A stretch of DNA of 64,000 nt from Mixophyes australis (Eukaryota > Chordata > Amphibia > Anura > Limnodynastidae). The DNA is taken from contig JAVHZZ010000004.1 of the NCBI GenBank assembly GCA_036250195.1, forward strand, positions 147,140,729 through 147,204,728, read 5' to 3'. Positions 21,298 to 31,976 of this stretch are shown one piece after another (the first letter of the stretch is position 1; the number at the start of each line of letters is the position of its first letter). The notes under the pieces were generated by a model, which did not search any database, had not been told where the DNA came from, and worked only from the letters and a program-made list of their open reading frames with translations. The position numbers and the translations under genes are program-made.

Positions 21298-21478
21298 TGT
21301 TGATTATACCTTCTGATGTTACTGAAGGTGTTCAGCAGTGTTAATGTGGATGTAAAGCCACAACACTTTTGTAACTTAAATAGGTTGCTGTTTATTTAAA
21401 GATGATAACAACAGATAAATACAGTTACTCACAGTTGATTGTAGTACAGCAGTATTCAGCAGTAACAACAGTTGCAGC
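21298..21478 (-). repeat. copia 5' LTR (outer end truncated or unclear)
   Basis: Starts TGTTGATTATACCTTCTG beside the primer site and matches the left LTR to about 21,478. Unlike the left LTR it has no MITE and keeps a single TTAA (GTAACTTAAATAGG), so it gives the empty-site sequence. No clear outer terminus or 5-bp duplication. Confidence 0.75.
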
Positions 21479-21594
21479 AATTTAGAGACGGAGCATTTTT
21501 ACTTATATATTGTGACATAAGCACTAATAAAGTTAATAAAACTTTATCTTTCTTGTTTACTATATCTTGCAAGCTTCTGTCTTGTATGTTTTAA

Positions 21595-21725
21595 AACGCC
21601 AGGGAGATTGTTGTGTTTGGGAAAAACTTCCCAGAGATTGTCTTCACTTGTAGGAAAAGCTAGTAAGGGTCCCTGGAGTTATTAATGGAGAGACAGGGTG
21701 GGCTTCATTCATACAGCCCATTTTG
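21595..21725. repeat. LTR-like fragment, related to 27.0 kb
   Basis: TTGTGTTTGGGAAAAACTTC, then CCAGAGATTGTCTTCA, is shared with 27,019-27,055 in the same orientation. Both also have GGTTTT-like and ATGAATGGAG-type continuations. The second copy follows a gypsy RT, so this is probably a gypsy LTR piece. Confidence 0.5.
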
Positions 21726-21764
21726 GGTTTTCCAACTAGCTAACCCCAGCATGCTTTGACAGTG

Positions 21765-21850
21765 AATGTCCAGCCATAATTGGTAAGGCATGCTGGGACT
21801 TGTAGTTTCACAACAGCTGGAGAGCCACAGGTTGGCCAGGCCTGCCCTAG
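21765..21850. mobile_element. hAT-type MITE end
   Basis: GGCATGCTGGGACTTGTAG, then TTTCACAACAGCTGGAGAGC and CACAGGTTGGCCAGGCCTG: a terminal segment I recall as widespread in amphibian and other vertebrate MITEs. The other end was not located. Confidence 0.5.
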
Positions 21851-22271
21851 CGGTTTGCTGGATATTGCAAAGGAGACATGGGAGTGGCAACCCAATCCCT
21901 ATAAAACAGTGAGGGAACACATTTCTTAAATGCAGTACAGAATAGCGTCAGTGGTGCCAATAGTGAGAGAGCACCTCTGGTCCTGCATGTAACAGTGGCC
22001 AAAAACTCTCTCTCACTCAACAACATCAGGCTAAAGAGTTTCTGATAAGAAAGTTGTTTTTGGATGTACCACGTAAAATAACAATCATTAAACATGAAAA
22101 AGATCATGTTGCATTGGAGGGGGAGATAAATTTAAAATTTGATGGCAGATTTATAGTTGGGGTAGGGCATGTCCTAGATCAACTTTAAATTTCAGTGTAC
22201 AAATAACTAATAAGTATTTGTGTGCTCCTTGAAAAAACAGCCAGTATTTTTCTTATGTGCAAAATAAACTC

Positions 22272-22338
22272 GGTGGCTTAGTGGTTAGCATGTCTGCCTC
22301 ACAGCACTGGGGTCATGAGTTCAATTCTCGACCATGAG
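22272..22338 (+). mobile_element. tRNA-derived SINE head
   Basis: GGTGGCTTAGTGGTTAGCAT gives a pol III A box (TTAGTGGTTAGCA), and GAGTTCAATTC about 35 bp later a B box. The segment between reads GTCTGCCTCACAGCACTGGG, typical of vertebrate tRNA-derived SINEs. There is no proper acceptor stem, so it is not a tRNA gene. The SINE body after 22,338 is not clear. Confidence 0.7.
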
Positions 22339-22920
22339 TTTTTAGCCACTGTTACATCCTGGACCAGAGGTATAGCGGTCACTGGGGGAACCAAGGTAGC
22401 TGACAGAGCTACTCTGCTCTTCCATGCTTTTATAAAGTTCACATGATAGATCTACTCTGGCTTTTTTTTCTGTAGCTGTGTGTGTTTAAAGTATGTTATA
22501 GGGAATTGTTATCAGTTCTAACTTAGGTTGGCCAGAGTCTTTTATTGATGCCTAATTTATGATAGGTATCTCTAGCCTATTTAACAAATGTTTTCCTTTA
22601 CTTTGATTAGCTGACCAATTAGCACAGCTGTAGTGTTTACTTAAATTAGCCTGACTACATCTTAGCTTCAGTCTTTGGGGTGACGTATCTGTGTTTTCTA
22701 CACTAAGTGGGTTTTCTCACAAAGTGTAAGAAAATGCACAGTTAGACAACACAGTTGGACAAACATTGGACTAAATTTGACTTGATTTTACTTCCAGGAA
22801 TAAGCTTAATCTGCCACAGCCTATTTCTACATTACTTGTCTATCTATACGGAACACTGCAAATAGGTAATTATTTAAAATCCCCTAACTTTTTTGCTTTT
22901 ACTTCTTTTATCACAACGTT
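22339..22920. other. non-coding stretch before the LINE ORF
   Basis: No coding similarity. Its last 250 bp may be the 5' untranslated part of the LINE, but no 5' end was found. Confidence 0.4.
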
Positions 22921-22927
22921 TAACAAA

Positions 22928-24240
22928 TTGCTTTTGTTGGTCTCTTTTCATGACATTATCTTTAGGACTGTGTCATCTTTCACCCCTCCTCCAACACAAA
23001 CATTTGTCCACATTGCACTTGCATTACTCCACTCACCTCTAGTTAACACCCATGAACTGTTGTCCTATTTATTATCTCTAACAGGTACAGCCTCCACCTG
23101 TTGCCAGAAAATAAAAAGTCACACATCTTACAATCCCCTTACTTATCTTTCTCTCTCTCTGCTTCTATTAGCCGGTGATAAATCACCTAATCCAGGTCCC
23201 CCACACTCCTCACACACACGTACATCAGAGCACTACCGCTCTATAGCAAACCTCAAACACAACACCTGTCTCCCCTTTCTTCCAAAGTCCTTTAAATGTG
23301 CCCTTTGAAATGCACGCTCTGTTTGTAACAAACTTACCTCCATTCATGATCTCTTCCTCTCAAAAAACCTCAACCTTCTGGCAATAACAGAAACATGGCT
23401 CATGCAATCAGACACTGCCTCACATGCAGCACTTTCACATGGTGGCCTCCATCTCACCCACACCTCCAGACCTGAAGGCAGACAAGGAGGTGGGGTTGGA
23501 CTACTTGGTTTTACCAAATGTCCCATCACTTACATTCACATCTTTTGAAGTACATGCTATTCACATTTTTAATCCATTCTCTCTACGTGTTGCGGTGATC
23601 TATAGTCCCCCTGGAGCACACCAACAATTTATTGAGGATTTCTCCATGATTTCACTTCTTATCTTCAGACATCCCCACCATCATCATGGGTGATTTCAAC
23701 ATCCCCATTGATAACCCACCTTCCAAAGCTGCTTCCAAACTACTCTCTCTAACCTCCTCACTTGACCTCTCCCAGTGGATTGAATCATCTACTCATCAGG
23801 ATGGCCACTGCCTTGATCTTGTTTTCTCTAAACTATGCTCAGTTTCTACTTTCTTAACACACCCTTCCCCCTCTCAGATCATCACCTTATCAGTTACACA
23901 ATCACCCCCACTCCTCTAACCTCTCTACTGTCTAACTCTACCAAGCCTCCTCATACCCGCAGAAATCTTAAATCTATTAATCTTCAACAATTTTCCACCT
24001 CTCTCCAACACCTTCTCTCCCCTATCTCTACATTCTCAACCCTGAGATGGCAGTAACTCATTTTCCCCAAACATTAGCAATGGCCCTTGATCAAGTGGCT
24101 CCAGCGACACTACATACTACACGTCGACTTCGATGTCAACCGTGGCACAATAAAACAACACAAAATCTTCAAAAACTTTCCCGTAAAGGAGAACGTCATT
24201 GGCGTAAATCTCGCACCTCTAATGACTTCTTCACATAAAA
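22928..24240 (+). pseudogene. LINE N-terminus and AP-endonuclease domain
   Basis: The first frame (22,928-23,308) has LSLSLLLLAGDKSPNPGPPH at 23,150-23,205, then NTCLPFLPKSFKCAL. A stop follows; the text continues as ARSVCNKLTSIHDLFLSKNL, LLAITETWLMQSD (catalytic Glu of the endonuclease), SRPEGRQGGGVGL, a frameshift, PFSLRVAVIYSPPG, MGDFNIPID (Asp/Asn pair) and DGHCLDLVFSKLC, with the SDHHLI motif in yet another frame. A normal APE-type order with three or more frame breaks. Confidence 0.85.
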
Positions 24241-24539
24241 TTCTGTCTACCGCTCCTATCAAAATGCTCTGGACACTGCAAAACAAGCATACTTCCAATC
24301 TCTTATCTATGCTCAGGCTTCTAACCCCAAACACCTTTTCAATACATTTAAATCTCTTCTCAATCCTCCCACCCCAAACCCTCCATCTACTATCAATGCC
24401 AGGATCTTGCTTCCTACTTCAAGGAAAAGATTGATTAAATCAGACTAGAAATGGTATCCTCCTCCTCCTCGACAAGCAATCAGCTCAATTCCTTTCCACT
24501 ACCCTCTGACACCCTCTCTTAATTCGACCCCACAAATGA

Positions 24540-26074
24540 AGAGGAAATTTCTACTCTCTTCTTATCTTCCTACTCTACCTCCTGTCCTCTTGATCCTATT
24601 CCCTTGCAAATAGGTAGATCCCCGTCCCCTGTGCTCATTTCACCTCTAACTAAAATCTGTAATCTCTCACTCTCTACTGGCATCTTTCCATCACTATACA
24701 AACATGCAGTGATTACTCCTATTCTAAAAAAACAAGATTCCGACCCAAACTCTCTCTCAAATTTCTGTCCCATGTCCCAGCTCCCGTGCCCCTTCAAGCT
24801 TCTACAGAGACTTGCCCACACTCGCCTCACACACTTTCTTTCCGCAAACAACCTGTTTGATCCTCTTCAGTCTAGCTTTTGTTCTCAACACTCCATGGAG
24901 ACTGCATTGACTAAGGTTGTCATTGATCTGATCACTGCTAAAACTAAACGCCATTACTTGCTCCTAATTCTCCTGGATCTCTCGGCTGCATTTGACACCG
25001 TTGACCACTCACTTCTTATACAAACGCTGCAATAGGGCTTCAAGACACTGTTCTATCCTGGTTCTCATCTTACCTTTCTAATCGCTCTTTCACTGTTAAT
25101 TTCTCTGGGGCCACCTTTACTCTGCTTAATGTATCAGTTGGAGTACCGCAAGGCTCAGTTCTAGGTCCTCTGCTGTTCTCTATCTATACCGCTTCTCTAG
25201 GAAATCTAATAAGTTGCTTTGGATTTCAGTATCATCTCTATGCAGATGATACCCAAATTTATCTATCCTCTCCTGATACCTCAACATCTGTGTTGTCCCG
25301 TGTAACTGACTGTCTTTCTGACATATCATTTTGGATGTCTTCTCGCCAACTCAAACTTAATCTGTCTAAAACAGAGTTAATAATATTCCCACCCACCAAC
25401 AAGAGCATATTTGACATTTCTATCTCTGTTGATAACATGACCATAAATCTCACCCCACAAGCTCGCTGCCTAGGTGTAATCCTTGACTCACACCTATCCT
25501 TTGTTCCCCACATTGACTCTATATCTAAATCATGTTATATACATCTAAAGAACATTTCCAGAATTCACACATATCTCACGCAAGACACTGCAAAAAACTT
25601 AATTCATGCAATTATCATCTCCCGCATTGACTATTGCAATTCCCTCCTTACTGGTCTTCCCCGAAACAGACTCAAACCCCTACAATCTATTTTGCATGCT
25701 GCAGCAAGACCGATTTTCCTTGCAAATCGTTACTCCTCTGATGAATCACTCTGTATTTCTCTACACTGGTTGCCTTTTCTACCGAATCCAATTTAAAATA
25801 CTTTTACTAACCTACAAGGCCATCAACAAAGCTGCACCATCTCCTCTCTTGTCTCAAAATATCTCCCAATTCGGCAACTCCGTTCTGCACAAGATCTGCA
25901 TCTCTCATCCACCCTCATTACATCCTCCCATTCCCGGTTACATGACTTTATCACCCACTTTATGGAATTCTCTCCCTCGCACAATAAGACTCTCCCCTAG
26001 TCTACTAACTTTCAAGCGTTCTCTGAAAACCTACCGCTTCAGACAAGCGTATAATATTCCTCAACCACCCTTTT
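24540..26074 (+). pseudogene. LINE reverse transcriptase and C-terminal domain
   Basis: [20 protein letters not shown] and [20 protein letters not shown] begin the RT, then [35 protein letters not shown] (first Asp), a stop at 25,033-25,035, [20 protein letters not shown], and [11 protein letters not shown] at about 25,230-25,262 (YADD active site, 25,239-25,250). C-terminal domain: [53 protein letters not shown], then a frameshift and LTYKAINKAAPSPL. The catalytic motifs are intact but the frames are not. Confidence 0.88.
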
Positions 26075-26439
26075 AACCTCACTACCTTACCCTATTACCA
26101 CCCGTTACACAATTTCACACAAGACAACTACCCCCTGACCAACATTGTTGTGTGACAGGATCATTTAGCCTATTAGTCACTTTTACCTTTGCAGCCTGGC
26201 TGGGCCGAAATGCAAAATGTAGACTTAGCCTTAGCTTTATGTTTCAAACTCCCATTGTCACATAGATTGTAAGCTTGCGAGCAGGGCCTTCTCACCTCTT
26301 TGTTTGTTTTACCCAGTTTGTTTATTAGTTTACAATGTTTGTCCCCAATTGTAAAGTGCTACGGATATGTTGGCGCTAAATAAATAAATGATGATGATGA
26401 TTATGATGATTTAACAAAAGGGCATTAGCAAATGTCGCT

Positions 26440-26775
26440 GAGAGACGAGGCAAAAGAGGAGACAGCTTTTTACATACCGGAAGGGCTGTTGAGAATATAT
26501 AAGAGAATACCATTTGGGTTACATGGGACACCCGCCACATTTCAGTGAATGATGGACAAAATGTTAAGGCCCCATAGACAATATGCGGCTGCTTACCTTG
26601 ATGATGTAGTCAGCCATAGTACGGATTGGCAATCTCACCTGCCCAGGGTACAAGCAGTGTTAGACTCCATCCGTGAGGCAGGGTTAACAACCAACCCAAA
26701 AAGTGTTACTCAGGGATGGAGGAGGTGAAGTATCTGGGGTACACCATAGACAAGGGTCTGATAAAGATCCAATTA
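26440..26775 (+). pseudogene. Ty3/gypsy reverse transcriptase fragment
   Basis: Reads KETAFYIPEGLLRIYKRIPF-like codons, GLHGTPATFQ, a TGA where an amino acid belongs, MMDKMLRPHRQYAAAYLDDV (YLDD active site), SHLPRVQAVLDSIREAGLTT, and after a one-base frame change EEVKYLGYTIDKG. 'FGL.GAPATFQ.LMD..L......AYLDDV' is standard gypsy RT. Protease and integrase are absent. Confidence 0.82.
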
Positions 26776-27004
26776 AATTTGAGGATGGATGGCTGAGAAT
26801 AAGGAGGCTAATGTTAGTAGAACCAGGTAGTTCTTTGCTCTGTAGAGCATAGCCATGAAGCCAATTGGCCATTGCAGATGCATTATCCAATGTTTATTGT
26901 ATGGGAACTACAAGTGTTATGCCCCACATGTTGAAACAAGGGAAGAGGGTTATGTGGCATAAACACTGATAAAATTATTAAAGGCAGATATATATCTAAC
27001 AGGC

Positions 27005-27260
27005 TCATAGATTATTGTGTTTGGGAAAAACTTCCCAGAGATTGTCTTCAGCTGTAAGGTTTCCTGGGGTTATGAATGGAGTAAGGCACACTTTGGGTTT
27101 TTCCAACCTAGCTAGCAAGTTGCTTGTAATAAGGAGTTTCACCTGATGAGGTGCTGTTAAAAGGTTGCTAGGCAGTTCCTCAGTCTCTCACAATCTGGGG
27201 AGCAGGTGGATGCCTGCTGAGAGACACTGCAATTTATTACCAGTAAGTGCTGTTGTTTTG
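27005..27260. repeat. gypsy LTR-like fragment
   Basis: Shares TTGTGTTTGGGAAAAACTTC and CCAGAGATTGTCTTCA with 21.6 kb. Contains a stretch rich in short direct repeats and CTGCTGAGAGACACTGC. Termini not found. Confidence 0.45.
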
Positions 27261-27339
27261 AATGTGTCTCATATATACTTTTAAGAGCCTATGCAGATGA
27301 TGATCCGGTATCACCTCAATGGCTGTGAAAACTTTCTCA

Positions 27340-27698
27340 GCAGACTATTCAGATGTATTGAGCAAGTGGTGCAAGGTCACGTTATCAAAGGAAATGACTT
27401 CAACATAACCTTGAACATGGCTCTAGACAAGTTTATATTCTAAAGCAGTAAATCTGTACACCGGGCACCTCAAAAATTCAACTGCCAAAGATCTTTCTCA
27501 TTTCTCTGCCCCTCACCAATTCTACACCTGTATAGATTTTATCCATGTCTTGCACTTGTTGATGCATGTGATTACAGTAGCTGGTATCATGCCTTTCTCC
27601 ACACAAAAAGGAAGAAGAGAAAGGGGTTCTGATCCTGGAAGCACTACAATTGTTTATACCGGACAAAAGACTTCTATTTCATCTAGAAACCAAAATTG
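27340..27698 (+). pseudogene. L1-type ORF2 endonuclease fragment
   Basis: VIKGNDFNITLNMALDKF at about 27,382-27,435 matches the L1 endonuclease 'GGDFN..LN...D' motif; further codons include HRAPQKF and LALVDACDYSSWYHAFLHTK, like the L1 'L.DAWR...P....YT..S' block. Stops interrupt it. It forms the left flank of the Penelope insertion; related L1 pieces lie right of the insertion at 36.4-37.0 kb. Confidence 0.6.
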
Positions 27699-27714
27699 TT
27701 ACAACGTAATCATA
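27699..27714. repeat. 16-bp target duplication, left
   Basis: TTACAACGTAATCATA, identical to 35,948-35,963. It bounds the double Penelope insertion. Confidence 0.85.
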
Positions 27715-28542
27715 GAGGAAATAAAGACTGTGCACTCACCTCCTGATGGTTGCAGGAGCTGCAATCAGGACTAGGGATCCCTCCCTAGTAGTAAACTAAA
27801 TAATGAAAAAACATTATGCGCTCACTGGCTAGATGTTTCTAAAATATTAAGCTGTATATAATGAGGGTATAGTCTAATAGGTATAAGTAAGTCAAGACTG
27901 ATTGCATTTAACAACATTTATTGCAATTCCCTATACATGGTATAATAAACAGGTGAAAATAAACACATCCAATGGTAATTAAAAATGTAAAAATTAAAAT
28001 ATAAAATTGCACTGAAGGATATACATGTAATCCTGACATATATATGTTAGTGTGGGTAGTACTCTGATTGATATTAATTGTTGAAAAGATCTGGCTCAAC
28101 AACCGCTGATGGACCAGATGGTGACAAGGTGTTCTAAAATATCACAGTAAATGCATAAATTAACTGCCATAGATGATCATAGATAAAATATTCGTATATG
28201 GAACAGTCTCAATGTTGTAAACTCTAGAACGTTCTTGCAGTTATAAAGCTGAGGAAAATAACAGTACATATGTCCGACTAATTCCACATGGAGATGATAT
28301 CGATACTTGCGTTTGCGGAGCAGTAATCTGTTAGTTGTGCGGTCCCAAGTGTCTCGCTGTGTAATTCCAAGGGGCTGGTAATGTTCAGATGTACAGATAT
28401 TAGACAATAGCGGGTGATCAGTCCCGCTATTGATAGGAGATATTTTGCAGATCACAAGTGTGCGGCACGCTTCCGGTTCTAGCTTCCGGGTGTGATGTCA
28501 CATCCGGAAGATTCTATTGGTCGATAGATTAGTGTAAGGAGG

Positions 28543-28588
28543 AGTCCCAACGCGTTTCGTCTGATAGACTTTTTCAAGGGAGATGGTT
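28543..28588 (-). ncRNA. hammerhead-like motif, left Penelope copy
   Basis: Minus strand: CTCCCTTGAAAAAGTC, loop TATCA, GACGAAACGCGTTGGGA. GTC/GAC can form stem II, GAAA follows as in hammerheads, ACGCGT is self-complementary as a possible dimeric stem III, and TCCC/GGGA can close stem I around GTT. The first core half departs from CUGANGA (no G at the catalytic position), so activity is doubtful. Hammerheads are known in Penelope-like elements. Confidence 0.35.
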
Positions 28589-29242
28589 CCAAGAGTGATG
28601 GATGTTTATTTATGCGGCTCTCAGTAGTTTACTTGTCATTGATTGGCTGGCCGCGTTATCGGTCTGTAAGCTCCTTAAAGTATACTGAAGCATTCTGTGT
28701 AACAAACCTGCTCTACACATTTTCTTAGGGGACCGTGGTGCAAAAATGTTAACATGGATTCATATGATGTTTTAAGCATACATTTCTTGGTTAAATTAAA
28801 TGCATAGGTGATAGTTTGGTGTATACAATAGTAGGACAATCATTAACAAGGATGGTATATATATTGTAAATATCTGTTGAATGATTTGAAATAAAACCAA
28901 AATAAAACAAATTAAAATAAAATAAAATTAACATTAGACATATGTACATATGCATACATTTACCCACATCCAACAAGGATTACAGGTCGTCCATTAAAGT
29001 GAACAGTAGTATTGTGTACAAGGGAAACAATGGTAAACCAAGATGGATGCACATTTAGGTGCACAGTATAAACTGACTGGTTCCCTATGTATAGCAAGAC
29101 CTTGTGAGTATTTCAATACATGTCCTGATATACTGAAGTCTAGTAACATACCTATTGTTGTTATACTGTATAGCGGTGATTCCTCCTGTAACCACCCAAC
29201 CAATAAGACCAGAACGGATAAAATCAGAGGGAAAGGCGAGTT

Positions 29243-29358
29243 CCTACTGCACTGGGTGTTCTCGGGTAGTCTCCTATCCCGTTACTTACCTAGCTCCGCC
29301 TTGCTTGGCTTCCAAGTTCGGATGGGTTTGGGCATGGCCAGGGTGGTATGGCCGTAGG
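29243..29358 (-). pseudogene. 5S rRNA-derived segment, left Penelope copy
   Basis: The minus strand begins CCTACGGCCATACCACCCTG, identical to the 5' end of vertebrate 5S rRNA after its first base, then CCATCCGAACTTGG, GAAGCCAAGCAAGG (5S A box GAAGCCAAGCAGGG), GGATAGGAGACTACCCGAGA with ACACC (5S C box GGATGGGAGACCGCCTGGGA), and closes with GTAGG pairing with CCTAC. Length 116 nt against about 120 for 5S. The central loop region differs. It lies about 100 bp after the GIY-YIG stop codon. Best explained as a 5S-derived module inside the element; it is not a ribosomal gene. Confidence 0.85.
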
Positions 29359-29458
29359 TCTCAAGCCTTCCCATGTCTCTAGATATAACCGCTCCAGGCT
29401 ACTGGCAAGGTGGCACCCAGAAGATACCATTATTCGGAACATCAGATTGATATAAGCA

Positions 29459-30331
29459 TCAATGTAAAGTAAGATCTAGTTCTACATTGAGTCCATTGGG
29501 AGTCAGGGTTTTGTGGTAATAGATAGCTTTGGATTCTTCCTTATTCAATTTTGTTATTATATTTTCCCCTCTCCAATTTCTAGTCACTTTCTTGATACCG
29601 AAAAAAATGGTGCCTAAATGGTTACAATTGTGAGTTTCTTTATAGTGACTTGATAGGTGATGGTTCACAAATCCTAACTTAATATTTCTTAGATGCTCTC
29701 TGATTCTAGTTTTAAGTGTTCTGATCGTTCTACCGATATATTGTTTACCACATTGACATTGTAGCAGATAAACAACATTGATGCTATTGCAGGTGATGAA
29801 TTCTTTGATTTCAAAGGCTTGTCCGTTGGAGGTGGACAGATACTTTAGAACAGGTTTGGTGCTCCTACATTTTAATGTTCTGCAGTTGGAGCATGTACCA
29901 CAATAGAAGAAACCTCTTGTTGGTGTTTTGTTATTGAGCCAATTGGAATCTATAGGGTTGACATTAACGGGGACATAATTGGATGTCACAGATTTTTTGA
30001 TATCGGGGGCTTTTTTGAAAACCAGATGTGGGTGATTTGGAAGTATCGGTCCTAGTATTGTGTCCTGTTTCAGGATGTGCCAATGTTTTTTTAGGATTTT
30101 CCGTATATGAATGGCGTCTCCTGAGTAGTTAGATACAAAGTATACAGGTGTTTGGGAGTTCGTCTGTGAGGGTCTTTGGCCATCTAACTCTAGTGTATTC
30201 TTATCCTTCAAAAGGGTGTCCCTATCTCTATCTTTCACTTTCTGATAAGCTTCCTCAACTAATTGGCCATTGTAGTGTTTCTCAACGAACTGTTGCTTCA
30301 TAATATTGCCTTGTGTAATATAGTCACTCAT
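29459..30331 (-). CDS. Penelope-like GIY-YIG endonuclease region, left copy (open)
   Basis: 290 codons without a stop. From the methionine: MSDYITQGNIMKQQFVEKHY, a linker, ILGPILPNHPHLVFKKAPDI, TRGFFYCGTCSNCRTLKC (four cysteines, CX2CX2CX4C), FITCNSINVVYLLQCQCG, KQYIGRTIRTLKTRIREHLR (GIY-YIG core with its Arg and, later, Glu), and NGLNVELDLTLH at the end. The methionine is internal: the same frame is open upstream through FTRIRRNCTN to the RT, broken by one nonsense codon at 30,506-30,508. GIY-YIG nicks target DNA to prime reverse transcription. This is the better preserved of the two copies. Confidence 0.85.
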   Translation of the reverse strand: MSDYITQGNIMKQQFVEKHYNGQLVEEAYQKVKDRDRDTLLKDKNTLELDGQRPSQTNSQTPVYFVSNYSGDAIHIRKILKKHWHILKQDTILGPILPNHPHLVFKKAPDIKKSVTSNYVPVNVNPIDSNWLNNKTPTRGFFYCGTCSNCRTLKCRSTKPVLKYLSTSNGQAFEIKEFITCNSINVVYLLQCQCGKQYIGRTIRTLKTRIREHLRNIKLGFVNHHLSSHYKETHNCNHLGTIFFGIKKVTRNWRGENIITKLNKEESKAIYYHKTLTPNGLNVELDLTLH

Positions 30332-30505
30332 GTTTGTACAATTCCGGCGTATGCGTGTGAACTGGCTGAAGGGGATACTTTTCAGCCAGTTCGGATGATG
30401 ATTACTGCTGGAGAGAATAAAACTGTTTACATCAACCGGTTTTTTAAATGTACGGGTGGTTAGTTGACCATTTTGAATGAATATTTCGAGATCTGGGAAT
30501 TCGAT

Positions 30506-30995
30506 TTATAGTTGACTGTAATGGGCTGTGAACTGGAGACCATATTCGTTGTTTCTGATCTGGGTAAGAAATTGGACTAAATCTAGTTCAGATCCCTTCC
30601 AAATAAAAAGCACGTCATCAATATATATTTTCCAGAGCACCAGGTTCGCCGCCCAGTCGTTGTTGGACCATATATGACGGTCTTCCCAGTAACTCATATA
30701 TAAATTTGCATAGCTGGGCGCGAACCTGGTGCCCATTGCTGTCCCTTCTAACTGAAGGTAATACTGATTATGAAACAAAAAATGATTATGGGTGAGAATG
30801 AAGTGAATGTTAGTGAGAATGAATTCAATTTGATTTCTGGCAAGGGAGGGGTCATGTTCTAGAAAGTGTCTGATGCTAGAAAGTCCCAGGTTATGTTTGA
30901 TTACTGTATATAATGATGATACATCACACGTCACTAGCCAATATTCTGGTGTCCATGTAATTTCTTCCAAAAGCTGCAATACATGGGTGGTATCT
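30506..30995 (-). pseudogene. Penelope-like reverse transcriptase, left copy, 5'-truncated
   Basis: Starts abruptly at the head-to-head junction within TTHVLQLLEEITWTPEYWLV, then TCDVSSLYTVIKHNLGL (first catalytic Asp), HNQYYLQLEGTAMGTRFAPS, YANLYMSYWEDRHIW, YIDDVLFIWKGSELDLVQFL (YxDD). A single TAA at 30,506-30,508, where the other copy has TCA, separates it from the endonuclease frame. Otherwise the frame is open from here to the end of the endonuclease. Confidence 0.88.
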
Positions 30996-31976
30996 TGTTA
31001 CAATGATAACTCCACCTTTTTGAATGAGTGGCAATCTATTCTCAATGATTGCTCATCCAGGCTCATCTCTCTACTGATTACACAGCACAAACAGCATCTC
31101 AATGAAATAGAGAATAAAATTAATTCCATAGATTTAGAATTGAGTCCTTTTAAGAACGAACCAGTATACAATGGCTTTTTGAAATTAATGAAAAACAGAC
31201 TGGAACATAAAGAAAAAGGAATCATACGCATTAAAAAATCCAAATACATTCGGGACAAATTTGGACTTAAACGCAAATCTGCAAAAAAATCCCGAGCAGA
31301 AGATAAAAGACCTTCCTTTCAAAACACCAGTCTATTCAGTACAGTTAAACACCCTAAACTCACTAGGAGAGCAACACATCAATCACAAGAAACTTTACCT
31401 AATCCCCGGAAAATATATCACCAATTAGGATTAACGTACCAACAGTATATGAAATTGATCCACCAGAAATCTAATCCATTACCGATTGTGGATCAACACA
31501 GTAATACAATTAATACTTCAGATGACACATCACACTCATCATATAGTGAGTCAAGTATTGAATATCAGAACCAAGCAATTAAATCTTTTGGATTTGGTTG
31601 GCAATACGATCTAACCATACATACTGAATCCCCAACCAATAAGCAGGACTCATTTGCGATACCTGCAAGTACAAATTTAGACCCAAAGTCCAAATCCCCC
31701 ATACTTAATACTAGTATGACATTATACTCTACTCCTCTAAGCAAACCCACTGTGTTTAACACCACTCCCCCAGATTCCCCCGTTCCAGAAGTAGAATCCC
31801 AGAACCCTATTTCACAACTAACTCATTTTTTAGGCCTGGGACCGAGATTCACAGAGAAATATTTACCAACAAGACCCCATCCCCTCAAAAGAAAGGTAAA
31901 AGAACTAGAAGATGATGCAGGGGAGGGCATATCCTCCCACCACCCCCTATCAATAGGAATATCATTACACCAATAG
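30996..31976 (+). pseudogene. Penelope-like N-terminal region, right copy
   Basis: The plus-strand element begins at the junction in WQSILNDCSSRLISLLITQH; the open frame extends upstream to an ATG at 30,873 only through antisense of the left copy. Features: KHEKGI-type basic helix RIKKSKYIRDKFGLKRKSAK, long Ser/Thr/Pro-rich linker (residues about 130-330), GLGPRFTEKYLPTRPHPLKR near the end. A stop at 31,974-31,976 ends the frame. N-terminal extensions of this kind, basic then low-complexity, precede the RT in vertebrate PLEs. No pseudo-LTR or 5' UTR is present, so this copy is also 5'-truncated. Confidence 0.7.

Larger units (their letters stand above)
13111..21478 (-). mobile_element. Ty1/copia retrotransposon, degenerate, with two later insertions
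   Basis: Minus-strand order: LTR (21,298-21,478), primer site, gag, integrase, reverse transcriptase, LTR (13,111 to about 13,626). Integrase before RT is diagnostic of copia. The protease active site and the RNase H end are missing, and several frames are broken. A MITE sits in the left LTR (13,184-13,417) and a 4,013-bp element splits the RT (14,600-18,612). Subtracting these leaves about 4.1 kb. Confidence 0.88.
22928..26413 (+). mobile_element. L2/CR1-type LINE, decayed
   Basis: One non-LTR element in order: N-terminal region with NPGP motif, apurinic endonuclease, reverse transcriptase, C-terminal domain, 3' UTR ending TTGGCGCTAAATAAATAAAT and (ATG)n. That 3' end, 'GCGCTAAATAAA' followed by a short microsatellite, is characteristic of L2-like elements. 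Coding is broken by at least five stops or frameshifts. Confidence 0.88.

Noticed and set aside
22272..22338. tRNA gene
   Set aside because: A and B boxes are present but acceptor and other stems do not pair; the context is a SINE.
29243..29358. Functional 5S rRNA gene
   Set aside because: Central region diverged from 5S, C box altered, located in a transposon 3' region and present again in the inverted copy.
30873..30995. Apparent start of the 367-codon frame
   Set aside because: These codons are antisense of the left Penelope copy; the real plus-strand element begins at 30,996, so the ATG is an accident of the junction.
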